A DNA stretch of 64,000 nt from CAYSEW01 sp964430245. GTDB taxonomy: Bacteria > Bacteroidota > Bacteroidia > Flavobacteriales_D > Parvicellaceae. The notes beneath the pieces are model-generated. The model did no database searches, was not told the origin of the DNA, and worked only from the letters and a program-made list of their open reading frames with translations. Where the stretch lies: contig CAYSEW010000001.1 in NCBI GenBank assembly GCA_964430245.1, positions 149,431 to 213,430 of the forward strand. The letters run 5' to 3'. Within the stretch, counting starts at the first letter, position 1, and the number at the start of each line of letters is the position of its first letter. Shown piece by piece: positions 17,973 to 26,606 of this stretch. Position numbers and translations under genes: made by a program.

Positions 17973-20549
17973 TTAGAGCTTATTAAATTTATTTAAACTT
18001 ATTCCGTCAATTGTAGATAGCATTAAAATATAAATTCCAGGTTTAAGTTCAGAAATACTAATTTCTATTTCTTTATTGGGAGATATATTGTCAATGAACT
18101 TGATAATTTGCCCATTTGAATTTAGAATTAAATAATTCAGTATAGCTGAACTAGATTTAACATTTATATTGTTTTTAGATGGAATAGGGTATAAGGAGGT
18201 TTCTAAATTATTTTCTTCAATAGACACAAAATTATATAAGGTGCTATCTGAAATATTAGAACATCCATTTTGATCAAATACTTCAACTTGATATTGACCA
18301 TTGATATTCACAAATAATGTGCTATCATTCTCTCCATTTAGCAAAGTGCCGTTAATGTACCATTGATAATTATTATATCCTTGATCAGCAGATAACTCAT
18401 CAAAATTGATGGTAATAGACGGAGTAGGTGGTAAAGGGTTTTCAATTACATTAAAAAAGGCAGTATCACTTTTACATCCTGCAGAATCAGTTACAATCAC
18501 AGATTGATTATTAGAAGCAGTATAATAGCTAGATGTTAAGCTAGACCCTGAACTCCAATTATAAAATTCATAATCTAAAAATGTAGCTACTTCTGTACTG
18601 TCTTCATTAATGCAATATTCATTATTTAGTATAGTTGGGCTAAAAAGAGTATTGACCAAAGTATTATAACCATCAGCTTTTCCATAACCAAAAGCAAAAT
18701 TGGGGAGGGTCCCAGTAAATTGATCAGTATAGGCAGCACTGGTTAAATCATTTTTGAAATCCATATAGTTAGGTGTGTTGCATTTTTCAAGGTATAATGC
18801 AGCTATTCCAGCAACAACAGGACTTGACATAGAAGTGCCTCCATTAGGCATATGCATACCACCAATAGCTAAAATTGAATCATGAATGGAACCTAATAAT
18901 CCTACCGGCCATGCACTATAAGTATTGTCACCAGAAGCAGCAATATCTGGTTTTAAGAAACCTGTTCTTGTAGGACCTTTACTAGAATTCAAAGAAAGTT
19001 CTCCTTTACAACATTGTTTCACTACATAATTACTAAGATTGTTTACAAATCCATAAGCATTAATATAATTAGAAACTGTAATTGTACTTGGTAAGCATTG
19101 AAAAGAGCTTACTAGTGTAGATAAAGTATCGGGTGAAGTATAATTAACTATATCAGGAAATTGAATAGAGGTTGGTATCTGATTTTCAGGTACCATGTCA
19201 GATACTCCTAAATTAGCTTGTTCAGACCATATGTCATAACTGCCAGCACCAGTTGCTTGGAATCTATAATGATAGGAAGTGCTGTCAGCATAAGGAATGT
19301 AAGCTTGTAGCATATATACTCCACCTACCTGTTCAGCATAGTACATTATGGTAGCTAATTGATCCCCATTTGAATTTCTTATAGTATCATATAATAAAGA
19401 GGAAGGAGCACTTATGTTAGATGAAATATCAAAGTATTGTCCTTGTCCTCGGTGGCTGTAATATGGTGAATGCATATCAGCTCCCATAGAGAATAAAACT
19501 TGATTAAATGAACCTGTATCTGCCCATAATTCAGCAAAAACGTAACCCCAAGAGCTATGCGGTTTAAACCAAGTAAATGTGGTGTCATTATTAACATCAG
19601 CATGTAAATGATAGGCTCCCCAGTTACCAGAATTACCTGCAGAACAAACAAATAAGTGTCCTCTTTTAGCTTGTATTAAGCTGTCAATATATAGTGAGTA
19701 AGGATCTAATCCATCATGAGATCCAAAATAAGTCCCTATACTTCCATTGATTACACATGGTTTGCCTACTGAATCTGCTATATGGTATATATATTCAGTT
19801 GCATCTACTACAGTGCTTAACCAATCAACTGCATTGAAATTAGTTTGAACCATAATAATATCAGATTCAGGAGCAACCCCCTTATGATACCCACTAGCTA
19901 ATCCATTTCCAGAAGCAGAGCCAGCTACAGTTGTTCCATGGTAAGAGGCATTCCTGTTGTTAGTAGGTGTGCCTAAATTAATAGCAGTGCTGTCCCAGTG
20001 CTGTCCATATCCATAAGTAGAAGGTGTATTTACATTTGTTCCTAATGTTTGATCCCATAGATAAAGTATTCTTGTAGATCCATCAGCATTTTTAAAATCT
20101 CCATGTGCCCAATCGATTCCTGTATCTATGAAACCGACAACAACATCTTTACCAGAATACCCAGTATTAAGAGGAGGAACACCTGTATGAGCATCATTGA
20201 TCCTATTATTTACTCTCATAGTATCATTTAGCGCTTTCCCTGGGTGTAAAGAGATATATGATTGTTTAATGGATTTATTATCGTTGAATGCTTTGTATTG
20301 GTTGGTTGGGATTTTTACATAATGCCACCCTTTTACAGAACCTCGGTATTGCCCATTAAATTCATCACAAAGATCTTTTATTTTATTGATGTCTCCTTTT
20401 ACAAAAAAACCTAAAGGAATTTCAGAATTAATATTTTCAGAAAGATGTTTTTGTAATTGAAAGTTTCCTAAATAGGTCTTCGATTCTTGACAGAGGTAAA
20501 AATTCAAAGAAAATAGGGTAATTAATAAGAGAGTAATTCGATTTTTCAT
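17973..20549 (-). CDS. Secreted subtilisin-like (S8) peptidase with T9SS tail
   Basis: An 858-residue serine protease. Order: signal peptide (about 1-20), propeptide-like region, S8 catalytic domain, beta-sandwich regions and a T9SS sorting domain (about 780-858, with SLYPIPSKNNINV). The triad is readable: Asp in GFIDTGIDWAHGD near 141, His in YHGTTVAGSASG near 204 and Ser in GGTSMSSPVVAG near 575. The large gap between His and Ser holds an inserted beta-rich domain. The frame opens at 20573, but the ATG at 20549 starts the signal peptide and avoids most of the overlap with the upstream gene. A TTGTTAA-AG-TTAACAA inverted repeat abuts this start. Confidence 0.93.
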   Translation of the reverse strand: MKNRITLLLITLFSLNFYLCQESKTYLGNFQLQKHLSENINSEIPLGFFVKGDINKIKDLCDEFNGQYRGSVKGWHYVKIPTNQYKAFNDNKSIKQSYISLHPGKALNDTMRVNNRINDAHTGVPPLNTGYSGKDVVVGFIDTGIDWAHGDFKNADGSTRILYLWDQTLGTNVNTPSTYGYGQHWDSTAINLGTPTNNRNASYHGTTVAGSASGNGLASGYHKGVAPESDIIMVQTNFNAVDWLSTVVDATEYIYHIADSVGKPCVINGSIGTYFGSHDGLDPYSLYIDSLIQAKRGHLFVCSAGNSGNWGAYHLHADVNNDTTFTWFKPHSSWGYVFAELWADTGSFNQVLFSMGADMHSPYYSHRGQGQYFDISSNISAPSSLLYDTIRNSNGDQLATIMYYAEQVGGVYMLQAYIPYADSTSYHYRFQATGAGSYDIWSEQANLGVSDMVPENQIPTSIQFPDIVNYTSPDTLSTLVSSFQCLPSTITVSNYINAYGFVNNLSNYVVKQCCKGELSLNSSKGPTRTGFLKPDIAASGDNTYSAWPVGLLGSIHDSILAIGGMHMPNGGTSMSSPVVAGIAALYLEKCNTPNYMDFKNDLTSAAYTDQFTGTLPNFAFGYGKADGYNTLVNTLFSPTILNNEYCINEDSTEVATFLDYEFYNWSSGSSLTSSYYTASNNQSVIVTDSAGCKSDTAFFNVIENPLPPTPSITINFDELSADQGYNNYQWYINGTLLNGENDSTLFVNINGQYQVEVFDQNGCSNISDSTLYNFVSIEENNLETSLYPIPSKNNINVKSSSAILNYLILNSNGQIIKFIDNISPNKEIEISISELKPGIYILMLSTIDGISLNKFNKL

Positions 20550-20550
20550 A

Positions 20551-20566
20551 TTGTTAAAGTTAACAA
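20551..20566. promoter_or_regulatory. 7-2-7 inverted repeat abutting the subtilase start
   Basis: TTGTTAA-AG-TTAACAA, a perfect 7-base inverted repeat with a 2-base centre, one base upstream of the S8 ATG at 20549 and overlapping the stop of the HsdR_N-like gene. It could be an operator or a leader hairpin, or chance in AT-rich DNA. Confidence 0.35.
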
Positions 20567-21012
20567 ATATCATTGAACATTGGTATGGTTTTTAAAAACT
20601 CCATTTTGCCGGATTTAAAATCTACATGACAACAATAGAGATCAATACCATTTGTAATTAATAAATACGTTGCTTTTAGTTGAATGTTATACCTTAAAAT
20701 TTGTTCAAGTGTACTTTGGTTAAGTTTTATTTTAGGAGATTTACATTCCGCTATCATTAAAGGATTCCCAGCTTTATTATAAATTAAAAGGTCAAATCTT
20801 TTTTCTAGTTTATTAATAATGATTTTCTTTTCAATGGCCATTAAACTTTTTGGATATTTAAATTGAATATTTAAGTATTTCCATAAGTGTTGTCTGACAT
20901 TTTCTTCTGGTGTAAGTTGTAGCCATTTTTTTCTTAATTCATCATAAACCAAAGTTTTGTTACTTTCGTTACGAGTCTTAAAATTGAAGTTTGGGAAAAA
21001 AAGGTCTGCCAT
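20560..21012 (-). CDS. Small HsdR N-terminal-like (PD-(D/E)XK) protein
   Basis: A 150-residue protein matching the type I restriction enzyme R-subunit N-terminal domain (HSDR_N). It has a nuclease-like core with RFDLLIY (Asp) near 73-79 and LMIAECKSP (E-x-K) near 86-94. No helicase domain follows and no hsdM or hsdS is nearby. Stand-alone copies beside holA are common in Bacteroidota, so this is probably a conserved housekeeping gene rather than a broken restriction system. Its role is unknown. It is divergent from holA with a 55-base gap. Confidence 0.85.
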   Translation of the reverse strand: MADLFFPNFNFKTRNESNKTLVYDELRKKWLQLTPEENVRQHLWKYLNIQFKYPKSLMAIEKKIIINKLEKRFDLLIYNKAGNPLMIAECKSPKIKLNQSTLEQILRYNIQLKATYLLITNGIDLYCCHVDFKSGKMEFLKTIPMFNDIC

Positions 21013-21067
21013 ATTTAAAAGACAATTTAGTAGGTAAGTTTTACTTTTTTCAGTAAATATATGTTAT

Positions 21068-22072
21068 ATGAATTTTAATAAGATAGCTAAGGATATAGAA
21101 AATGGACAATACCAGCCTATTTATTTTATACAGGGTGAAGAAGCTTTTTATATTGATCAGCTATCTGATCTTATTCAGCATTCAGTATTGAATGAAAATG
21201 AGCAGGAATTTAATCAGACAATTCTTTATGGTAGGGATACTACTATCGATAACATTATTAATGTTTCAAAACGATTTCCCATGATGGCTCCTTATCAAGT
21301 TGTTATTGTAAAAGAAGCTCAGCATCTTATAAAGACAATAGATAAGTTAGCAGATTATGTAAATGCATATGCACCAACTACAATATTGGTCATTAATTAT
21401 AAAAATAAAAAACTCGATAAACGAAAAGCTTTAGGGAAGTTACTTAATTCTAAAGGCTTTATATATGATTCCGAACCTATTAAGGATTATAAGTTGCCTG
21501 AATGGATTATAGAGCAAGGGAAGTCAAAGGATTTAAAAGTTCATCCTAAAGCTGCGATCTTATTGGCTGAGTTTATTGGAAATGATCTTTCTTCAATTAT
21601 TTCAACTTTAGATAAGCTTAAAGTTGTGTTAAATGATAAAAAAGAAATTAGCATAGATGTTGTTCATAAAAATGTAGGATTTTCAAAAGAATTTAATTTG
21701 TTTGAGCTTCAGAATGCTATTGCTGAAAAAAATGTAATAAAAGCCAATTTGATCATTCAACATTTTGGACATAATTCTAAAAGTTATCCAATGGTGCTGA
21801 CAATTAGTTCATTATATGTTTTTTTTACAAAGCTGATGAAATACCATTTCTATGCTGGTAAATTCAGTGAAGGGGAAATAGCAAAAAAAATTGGAGTGCA
21901 TGTTTATTTTTTAAAGCAATATAGAAATGCGACTCAATTTTATAGTAAAAACAAATTAGCCAGGATCTTTGGATATTTAAGAGAATATGACCTTAAATCT
22001 AAAGGAGTTGATGATTATTCAACTTCAGATAATGATCTTTTGAAGGAGCTGATTTTCAAGATAATGCATTAA
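21068..22072 (+). CDS. holA: DNA polymerase III delta subunit
   Basis: The clamp-loader delta subunit that opens the sliding clamp during loading at replication forks. The 334-residue length and layout fit: an N-terminal RecA-like domain (PIYFIQGEEAFYIDQL near 18-33, MAPYQVVIVKEAQ near 70-82), a lid domain with LAEFIGNDLSSIISTLDKL near 160-180, and a C-terminal helical collar containing the delta-typical ELQNAIAEKN segment near 213. It is transcribed away from the HsdR_N-like gene and converges with the gene at 22081. Confidence 0.93.
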   Translation: MNFNKIAKDIENGQYQPIYFIQGEEAFYIDQLSDLIQHSVLNENEQEFNQTILYGRDTTIDNIINVSKRFPMMAPYQVVIVKEAQHLIKTIDKLADYVNAYAPTTILVINYKNKKLDKRKALGKLLNSKGFIYDSEPIKDYKLPEWIIEQGKSKDLKVHPKAAILLAEFIGNDLSSIISTLDKLKVVLNDKKEISIDVVHKNVGFSKEFNLFELQNAIAEKNVIKANLIIQHFGHNSKSYPMVLTISSLYVFFTKLMKYHFYAGKFSEGEIAKKIGVHVYFLKQYRNATQFYSKNKLARIFGYLREYDLKSKGVDDYSTSDNDLLKELIFKIMH

Positions 22073-22080
22073 ACAACTTC

Positions 22081-22806
22081 TCAATCACTATATAATAATA
22101 TTTCTAACCCTAAAGTAAGTCTAGGTAGTTCTAAAGATGTAAAATTGTTATTATCATTAAAGATGTCTGCTATTCTGTACCTGCTAAAAATACAGCTTTT
22201 AACATTTCCTAGTCTTAATGTAAACCCATATTCAAATGGGTTGATGTAAGACAGTTTTTTCATAGTAATTTTTGCATTTTTAGAAATGTCTGCAATTTCA
22301 AGTTGATACATAAACCTTCTGCTGAAATTATAGCTTCCATATATTCCAAGATCTAAATATTTACCTAACTGATTTCCTCTTTTAGGTTTGAAATTAATCT
22401 GAAAAGCAAGGGCGTTACTTATTTGATGATAAATGTATTTAGCTTTTTTTAGTCCTAAACTCGCAATTGGAAGTTCTGGGTCCTTATCTAAATTAAGTTT
22501 ATTCCAAGATGAGATAAATGTTAGGTCATAAATAAACCCAAGAATTTTATTGATTTTAAATCTATAAATTGTTCCTGTTTTTAGATCAAGACTAGATTTA
22601 AGAGGTAAAAAATTTTCATTATTTACATTAAGTAAATTGGTTTTGCTTCCAAAACCAATAAAGCTGTAAACAAAATATTTTCTATTTGGACCATTCCCAA
22701 GGTCCACTTCTGAAAAATCTTCTGGTGTAGATTCAGTCAATAATAGGTGCTGACTATATATACTAGAAATCGATAAGAATAATATAATCAGTATAAATCT
22801 TATCAT
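22081..22806 (-). CDS. Predicted outer-membrane barrel-like protein
   Basis: A 241-residue protein of unrecognised family. It has a signal peptide (about 1-18, ending SIYSQ) and alternating-pattern strands such as KTGTIYRFKINKILGFIYDLTFIS and YLDLGIYGSYNFSRRFMYQLEI, which suggest an outer-membrane barrel of about 10 strands. Its ATG overlaps the stop of the upstream subtilase (ATGA), so the two are translationally coupled. Whether it helps the protease reach the surface or is simply co-regulated cannot be told from sequence. Confidence 0.68.
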   Translation of the reverse strand: MIRFILIILFLSISSIYSQHLLLTESTPEDFSEVDLGNGPNRKYFVYSFIGFGSKTNLLNVNNENFLPLKSSLDLKTGTIYRFKINKILGFIYDLTFISSWNKLNLDKDPELPIASLGLKKAKYIYHQISNALAFQINFKPKRGNQLGKYLDLGIYGSYNFSRRFMYQLEIADISKNAKITMKKLSYINPFEYGFTLRLGNVKSCIFSRYRIADIFNDNNNFTSLELPRLTLGLEILLYSD

Positions 22807-24455
22807 AAATTGATGGATTTAGTAAAGCCTCTGTAATGAAATCTAAGTATTTTATTCTTGTATTGACTTTTTGGTAATGTTAGAATATCTTTTTGAACTA
22901 CAGTAATCACTTTATAGGAGTCTAAATATCCAGATTGGTTTTCAATATGAAAATAAAAATAGGGGTGCTTGTCTTGTTTTATACTGGCATACTCTGTTGT
23001 GTATTCATCAAACAAATGAAAGAATTGGTAAATGAGTTTTTCCTTAATTGATTCTGTTTGAATTAATTCAGCATAATGGAAAGACTCATTTTTGATTTCT
23101 ATTTTTATGGAGTCCTCAGTGTTAATTATAGTAAATGTTGGTGTTTGTTCATATGTTGGGTTAATGAAATAAGATGCTTGAGGAATTCCATAACCATGAG
23201 CATAATCGTAATAAGGGTATAAAGTTGAGCTTTCTTCTAATTTCTTAAAGACCTCCATATTTGTGAGATTAGGGTTGGTTTGCCAAGCACAAGCTGCAAA
23301 TCCAGCAATTAGAGGACTAGCAAATGAGGTGCCTTGTGTTTCATGCAGTCTGTTTTTATAATCATATGCCATCACATGTCCAATCCCCATTAGGTTGGGT
23401 TTTAATCGAAAATCTGAAGTAGGGCCAAAGGAGCTGAAGTTGGTGTGGATTCCAGTCCAAGGATTCAATGCACCTATGGTTAGTACACTATCTGCATCAG
23501 CTGGAGCAGATATGTATTTCCAATTTGTATTTCCTTCATTTCCTGCAGCACTTATAACTAGCATTCCTTTTTTTGCAGCAATGTTTCCAGCTTTTGAAAT
23601 AATAGTAGTTTGTCCATCCATATCTTCTTTAAAATAGCCATGTAGATTATATCCTAATGAGCTATTGATAATATCTGCTCCATTTTTGTCTGCCCACTCA
23701 ATAGCCATTAACCAATCTTCTTCTTCAGCAAACGATTCAGAAAGAATTCTTTCTGTTCTTGCTAAAAGGAATTCAGCTTCTGTTGCGAGTCCAATAGGTT
23801 GGCCTTTGTAAATACCAGCAATGCAGCTTAAAACAATTGTTCCATGAGAACTAGACCTATAAACATTAGGTTCGTTTTTATGGAAATCCCATGTGTTTAT
23901 AATTCTATTAGAATCTCTAATATGGGAAAAAACGTTTAACACATCTACTTTTGGAAAACCAGCATCAATAATACAGATCCTAATTCCATTACCTGTAAAT
24001 TTATTTTTCCTGAAAAGTTGACCTTCCATCCATGCTGTTTGCCCAGTTAGTAAGGATTGCTCTCCTTCAGATAATTGTCCGACATATTCGCAAATTTGTT
24101 GTTTGGAGATCATTGGAACTATATCCTCAACAAATGGTAATGCTTCAATAAGCTGAATTTTTTCTTTATCTAGAATACATGCCAATGCATTGAACCACCT
24201 GGTATGTCCTGTTATTGTGTCTGCGTATTGTTGAATGGATTGGATGTAATTTTCGTTAATTGGTCGATCAGTATAGTGGTCTAAGGGATATCCAACATTA
24301 TTTCTTCTTTCAATAGCTTTAGAATCAAAATATTCATAGGGGTTAAATTCCACACCATTTTTGTCAGATAAAAACACCCAGTATTTTTCCTGTCCAATAA
24401 TGAAATTAACATTGAATATTAAAAAGAAAAATAAGAGCTGTTTTAATTTTATCAT
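22803..24455 (-). CDS. Subtilisin-like (S8) peptidase
   Basis: A 550-residue exported serine protease. Order: signal peptide (about 1-21), an N-terminal propeptide-like region with the KAIERRNNVGYPLDHYTDRPINE segment seen in Bacteroidota S8 enzymes, catalytic domain, and a beta-rich C-terminal domain (about 430-550). Triad: Asp in CIIDAGFPK near 163, His in SSSHGTIVLS near 203, Ser in QGTSFASPLIAG near 377. Unlike the subtilase at 17973 it shows no YPNP-type T9SS tail, so it may stay in the periplasm or leave by another route. It is coupled to the barrel-like gene after it. Confidence 0.92.
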   Translation of the reverse strand: MIKLKQLLFFFLIFNVNFIIGQEKYWVFLSDKNGVEFNPYEYFDSKAIERRNNVGYPLDHYTDRPINENYIQSIQQYADTITGHTRWFNALACILDKEKIQLIEALPFVEDIVPMISKQQICEYVGQLSEGEQSLLTGQTAWMEGQLFRKNKFTGNGIRICIIDAGFPKVDVLNVFSHIRDSNRIINTWDFHKNEPNVYRSSSHGTIVLSCIAGIYKGQPIGLATEAEFLLARTERILSESFAEEEDWLMAIEWADKNGADIINSSLGYNLHGYFKEDMDGQTTIISKAGNIAAKKGMLVISAAGNEGNTNWKYISAPADADSVLTIGALNPWTGIHTNFSSFGPTSDFRLKPNLMGIGHVMAYDYKNRLHETQGTSFASPLIAGFAACAWQTNPNLTNMEVFKKLEESSTLYPYYDYAHGYGIPQASYFINPTYEQTPTFTIINTEDSIKIEIKNESFHYAELIQTESIKEKLIYQFFHLFDEYTTEYASIKQDKHPYFYFHIENQSGYLDSYKVITVVQKDILTLPKSQYKNKILRFHYRGFTKSINL

Positions 24456-24500
24456 AAAGCCCTAAAATTAATTAATTTCGAATTAAAATAAATAAATCAT

Positions 24501-25511
24501 ATGATAGATTTAAGAAGTGATACTTTAACATTACCTTCTGAAGATATGAAAAAGGTTATGTTTTCTGCTCCATTAGGAGATGATGTTTTTGTGGAAGACC
24601 CCACGGTAATTGAATTAGAGAAAAAGGGAGCTGCCCTTTTTAATAAAGAGGCAGCATTGTTTTGTCCTTCTGGAACAATGACCAATCAAATTGCAATTAA
24701 TATACATACTCAGCCAGGAGATGAGCTGATCTGCAGTAGAGAGTCACATGTATATAATTATGAAGGTGGAGGCATAGCGAAAAATTCAGGGGCATCAATG
24801 AGGTTGATTGAAGGTTCTTCAGGTTTAATAGATTATAAAGATGTGTTAAGTAATATCAATATAGATGATGTTCATTACCCTATTACAAGTTTGGTGGTTC
24901 TTGAGAATACTTCTAATAGAGGAGGCGGTGTTTGTTATCACTTTTCTGAAATGGAAAAAATCAGTAAAGTATGTAGAGAAAATAATTTAAAGTTACATCT
25001 TGATGGGGCTAGAGTTTTTAATGCTATTGTTAGAAATAAAGAAAATTCAATAAGCTATGGGGAAATATTTGATTCTATTTCTGTTTGTTTATCCAAAGGG
25101 CTAGGTGCTCCCATTGGATCTTTACTAATTGGAAACAAATCATTTATTCAAAAAGCAAGGAGAGTAAGGAAAGTACTAGGTGGAGGAATGCGTCAGGTAG
25201 GCGTTATTGCTGCAGCTGGTATATATGCTCTTGAGCATAATATAAATAGATTAGCTAATGATCATAAAAGGGCGGAAAGCATAGAAAAAGCTGCTAATAA
25301 GTGTTCTTGGGTTGATCATGTAATTAAAACAGAGACCAATATTATCGTTATTAATTTGAAAACTACATATACAAATGATGATTTTGTTTCTAAATTAAAA
25401 AAGGAAGGGATTTTATGTATTTCTTTTGGTGTAGGTAGAGTGAGAATGGTTACTCACCTAGATATAGATGATAATGATGTGAAATATATTGTCGAAAAAT
25501 TAAATTTCTAA
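24501..25511 (+). CDS. ltaE: Low-specificity L-threonine aldolase
   Basis: A PLP-dependent fold type I enzyme that cleaves threonine or allo-threonine to glycine and acetaldehyde. The 336-residue length is usual. Family landmarks: MIDLRSDTLTLPSEDM at the N-terminus, GDDVFVEDPTV near 28-38, the PLP-stacking His in ESHVYNYEGGG near 84, HLDGARVFNA near 166-175, and the PLP-binding Lys in CLSKGLGAPIGS near 195-206. It is divergent from the S8 operon and converges with the SDR gene, overlapping it by 12 bases. Confidence 0.92.
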   Translation: MIDLRSDTLTLPSEDMKKVMFSAPLGDDVFVEDPTVIELEKKGAALFNKEAALFCPSGTMTNQIAINIHTQPGDELICSRESHVYNYEGGGIAKNSGASMRLIEGSSGLIDYKDVLSNINIDDVHYPITSLVVLENTSNRGGGVCYHFSEMEKISKVCRENNLKLHLDGARVFNAIVRNKENSISYGEIFDSISVCLSKGLGAPIGSLLIGNKSFIQKARRVRKVLGGGMRQVGVIAAAGIYALEHNINRLANDHKRAESIEKAANKCSWVDHVIKTETNIIVINLKTTYTNDDFVSKLKKEGILCISFGVGRVRMVTHLDIDDNDVKYIVEKLNF

Positions 25512-26495
25512 AAAGTATTTAGCAGCATTTTTAATAGCATCATTTGTTGAATAGAATTCAAAAGACAATTCATTTTTGATCTTTGTTGAATCATAGTAAA
25601 ATTGCTGACTTGTGGTCCTGGCAGTTTCTTTAGTAATAGGAGGAGTTTTTCCAGTAAAATAAGACTTTAAGAGTGCTAATCTCCAGGCAATTTCAAGAGT
25701 TGTTTTAGAAGCTAATTTATTTGGGGCCTCCTTATTTAAAGATTTTGCTATTTCAGAAAAAACTTCTTTATAGGAAAGGTTTTCACTTACTAATATGTAT
25801 TTTTCAGAATGGATCTGACTATTGGTAAGTGATATTATAGCCTTTGATACGTCTCTAACGTCTACAAATCCATTTACTCCTTCGGTATAATATTTCAATC
25901 CTTTATGAATATTCTTAAAAAGAGTAGTGCTGGACCTGTTCCAATTTGATGGTCCAATAATAATGCCTGGGTTTACAATCACTGCTGGTAAACCTTCATT
26001 AATTCCTCTCCAGATTTCTCTCTCAGCTCCATATTTTGTTATCGCATAATAACTATTGTTCTTGTCGCTTTTCCATTTATTTTCTTCAGTAAAATAGTGT
26101 GTGTTGTTTCTTCCAATTGCAGCAATTGAGCTAACATGTCCTATTTTTTTTACTCTGGAGGATAACGCTTGGTTAACTATATTGGTTGTGCCTTTTACAT
26201 TAACATCATACATTCTTTTAAAATGTTTTTTGTGAAAACTCACTAAAGCTGCAGCATGGTAAACGTTATCTATTTGGTCCATAGCTTCTTCCAAACTTGG
26301 GATGTTTAGAACATCTCCTTCAACCCATTCTATTTTTTCATAAAGATCATTTTTTTTATAAAAATCAAAAATTGACTTTATTGGTTCAAGATTACTTTTA
26401 CTTCTTTTTAGGGCTCTTACAGGAAGGTCTTTTTTAAGAAGATCTAAAATTATATGGGAACCTACTAAACCAGTTCCGCCTGTGACTAAATTCAT
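25500..26495 (-). CDS. NAD(P)-dependent epimerase/dehydratase (extended SDR)
   Basis: A 331-residue extended short-chain dehydrogenase. The Rossmann motif TGGTGLVGSH lies at residues 5-14, VSSIAAIGR (catalytic Ser) near 123-131 and the YAITKYGAE (YxxxK) motif near 150-158. HAAALVSFHKKH near 85 is typical of the dihydroflavonol-reductase-like subgroup. The substrate is not readable. A 7-2-7 inverted repeat (26496-26511) directly abuts the start codon. It converges with ltaE. Confidence 0.88.
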   Translation of the reverse strand: MNLVTGGTGLVGSHIILDLLKKDLPVRALKRSKSNLEPIKSIFDFYKKNDLYEKIEWVEGDVLNIPSLEEAMDQIDNVYHAAALVSFHKKHFKRMYDVNVKGTTNIVNQALSSRVKKIGHVSSIAAIGRNNTHYFTEENKWKSDKNNSYYAITKYGAEREIWRGINEGLPAVIVNPGIIIGPSNWNRSSTTLFKNIHKGLKYYTEGVNGFVDVRDVSKAIISLTNSQIHSEKYILVSENLSYKEVFSEIAKSLNKEAPNKLASKTTLEIAWRLALLKSYFTGKTPPITKETARTTSQQFYYDSTKIKNELSFEFYSTNDAIKNAAKYFLEI

Positions 26496-26511
26496 ATTCT
26501 AAAATTAGAAT
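26496..26511. promoter_or_regulatory. 7-2-7 inverted repeat abutting the SDR start
   Basis: ATTCTAA-AA-TTAGAAT, directly upstream of the SDR ATG at 26495. A further TTAGAAT lies at 26530. Possible operator or chance palindrome. Confidence 0.33.
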
Positions 26512-26579
26512 AAAAAGAGCAATATAATATTAGAATCATTTTTTAAATAATATTAATAGGTGATGTTTTATTAAAAAGA

Positions 26580-26587
26580 TAAATTTG
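26580..26587 (+). promoter_or_regulatory. Candidate -7 box upstream of tyrS
   Basis: TAAATTTG matches TAnnTTTG exactly and ends 20 bases before the TTG start of tyrS. No TTG is present at the usual -33 spacing, so the match is partial. Confidence 0.38.
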
Positions 26588-26606
26588 TTTTAAAATTAAT
26601 TTTGGT

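Noticed and set aside
20560..21012. Remnant of a type I restriction system
   Set aside because: Only the HsdR_N-like domain is present, it is intact with start and stop, no hsdM or hsdS or decay is visible, and the neighbour holA is a usual partner in this phylum.
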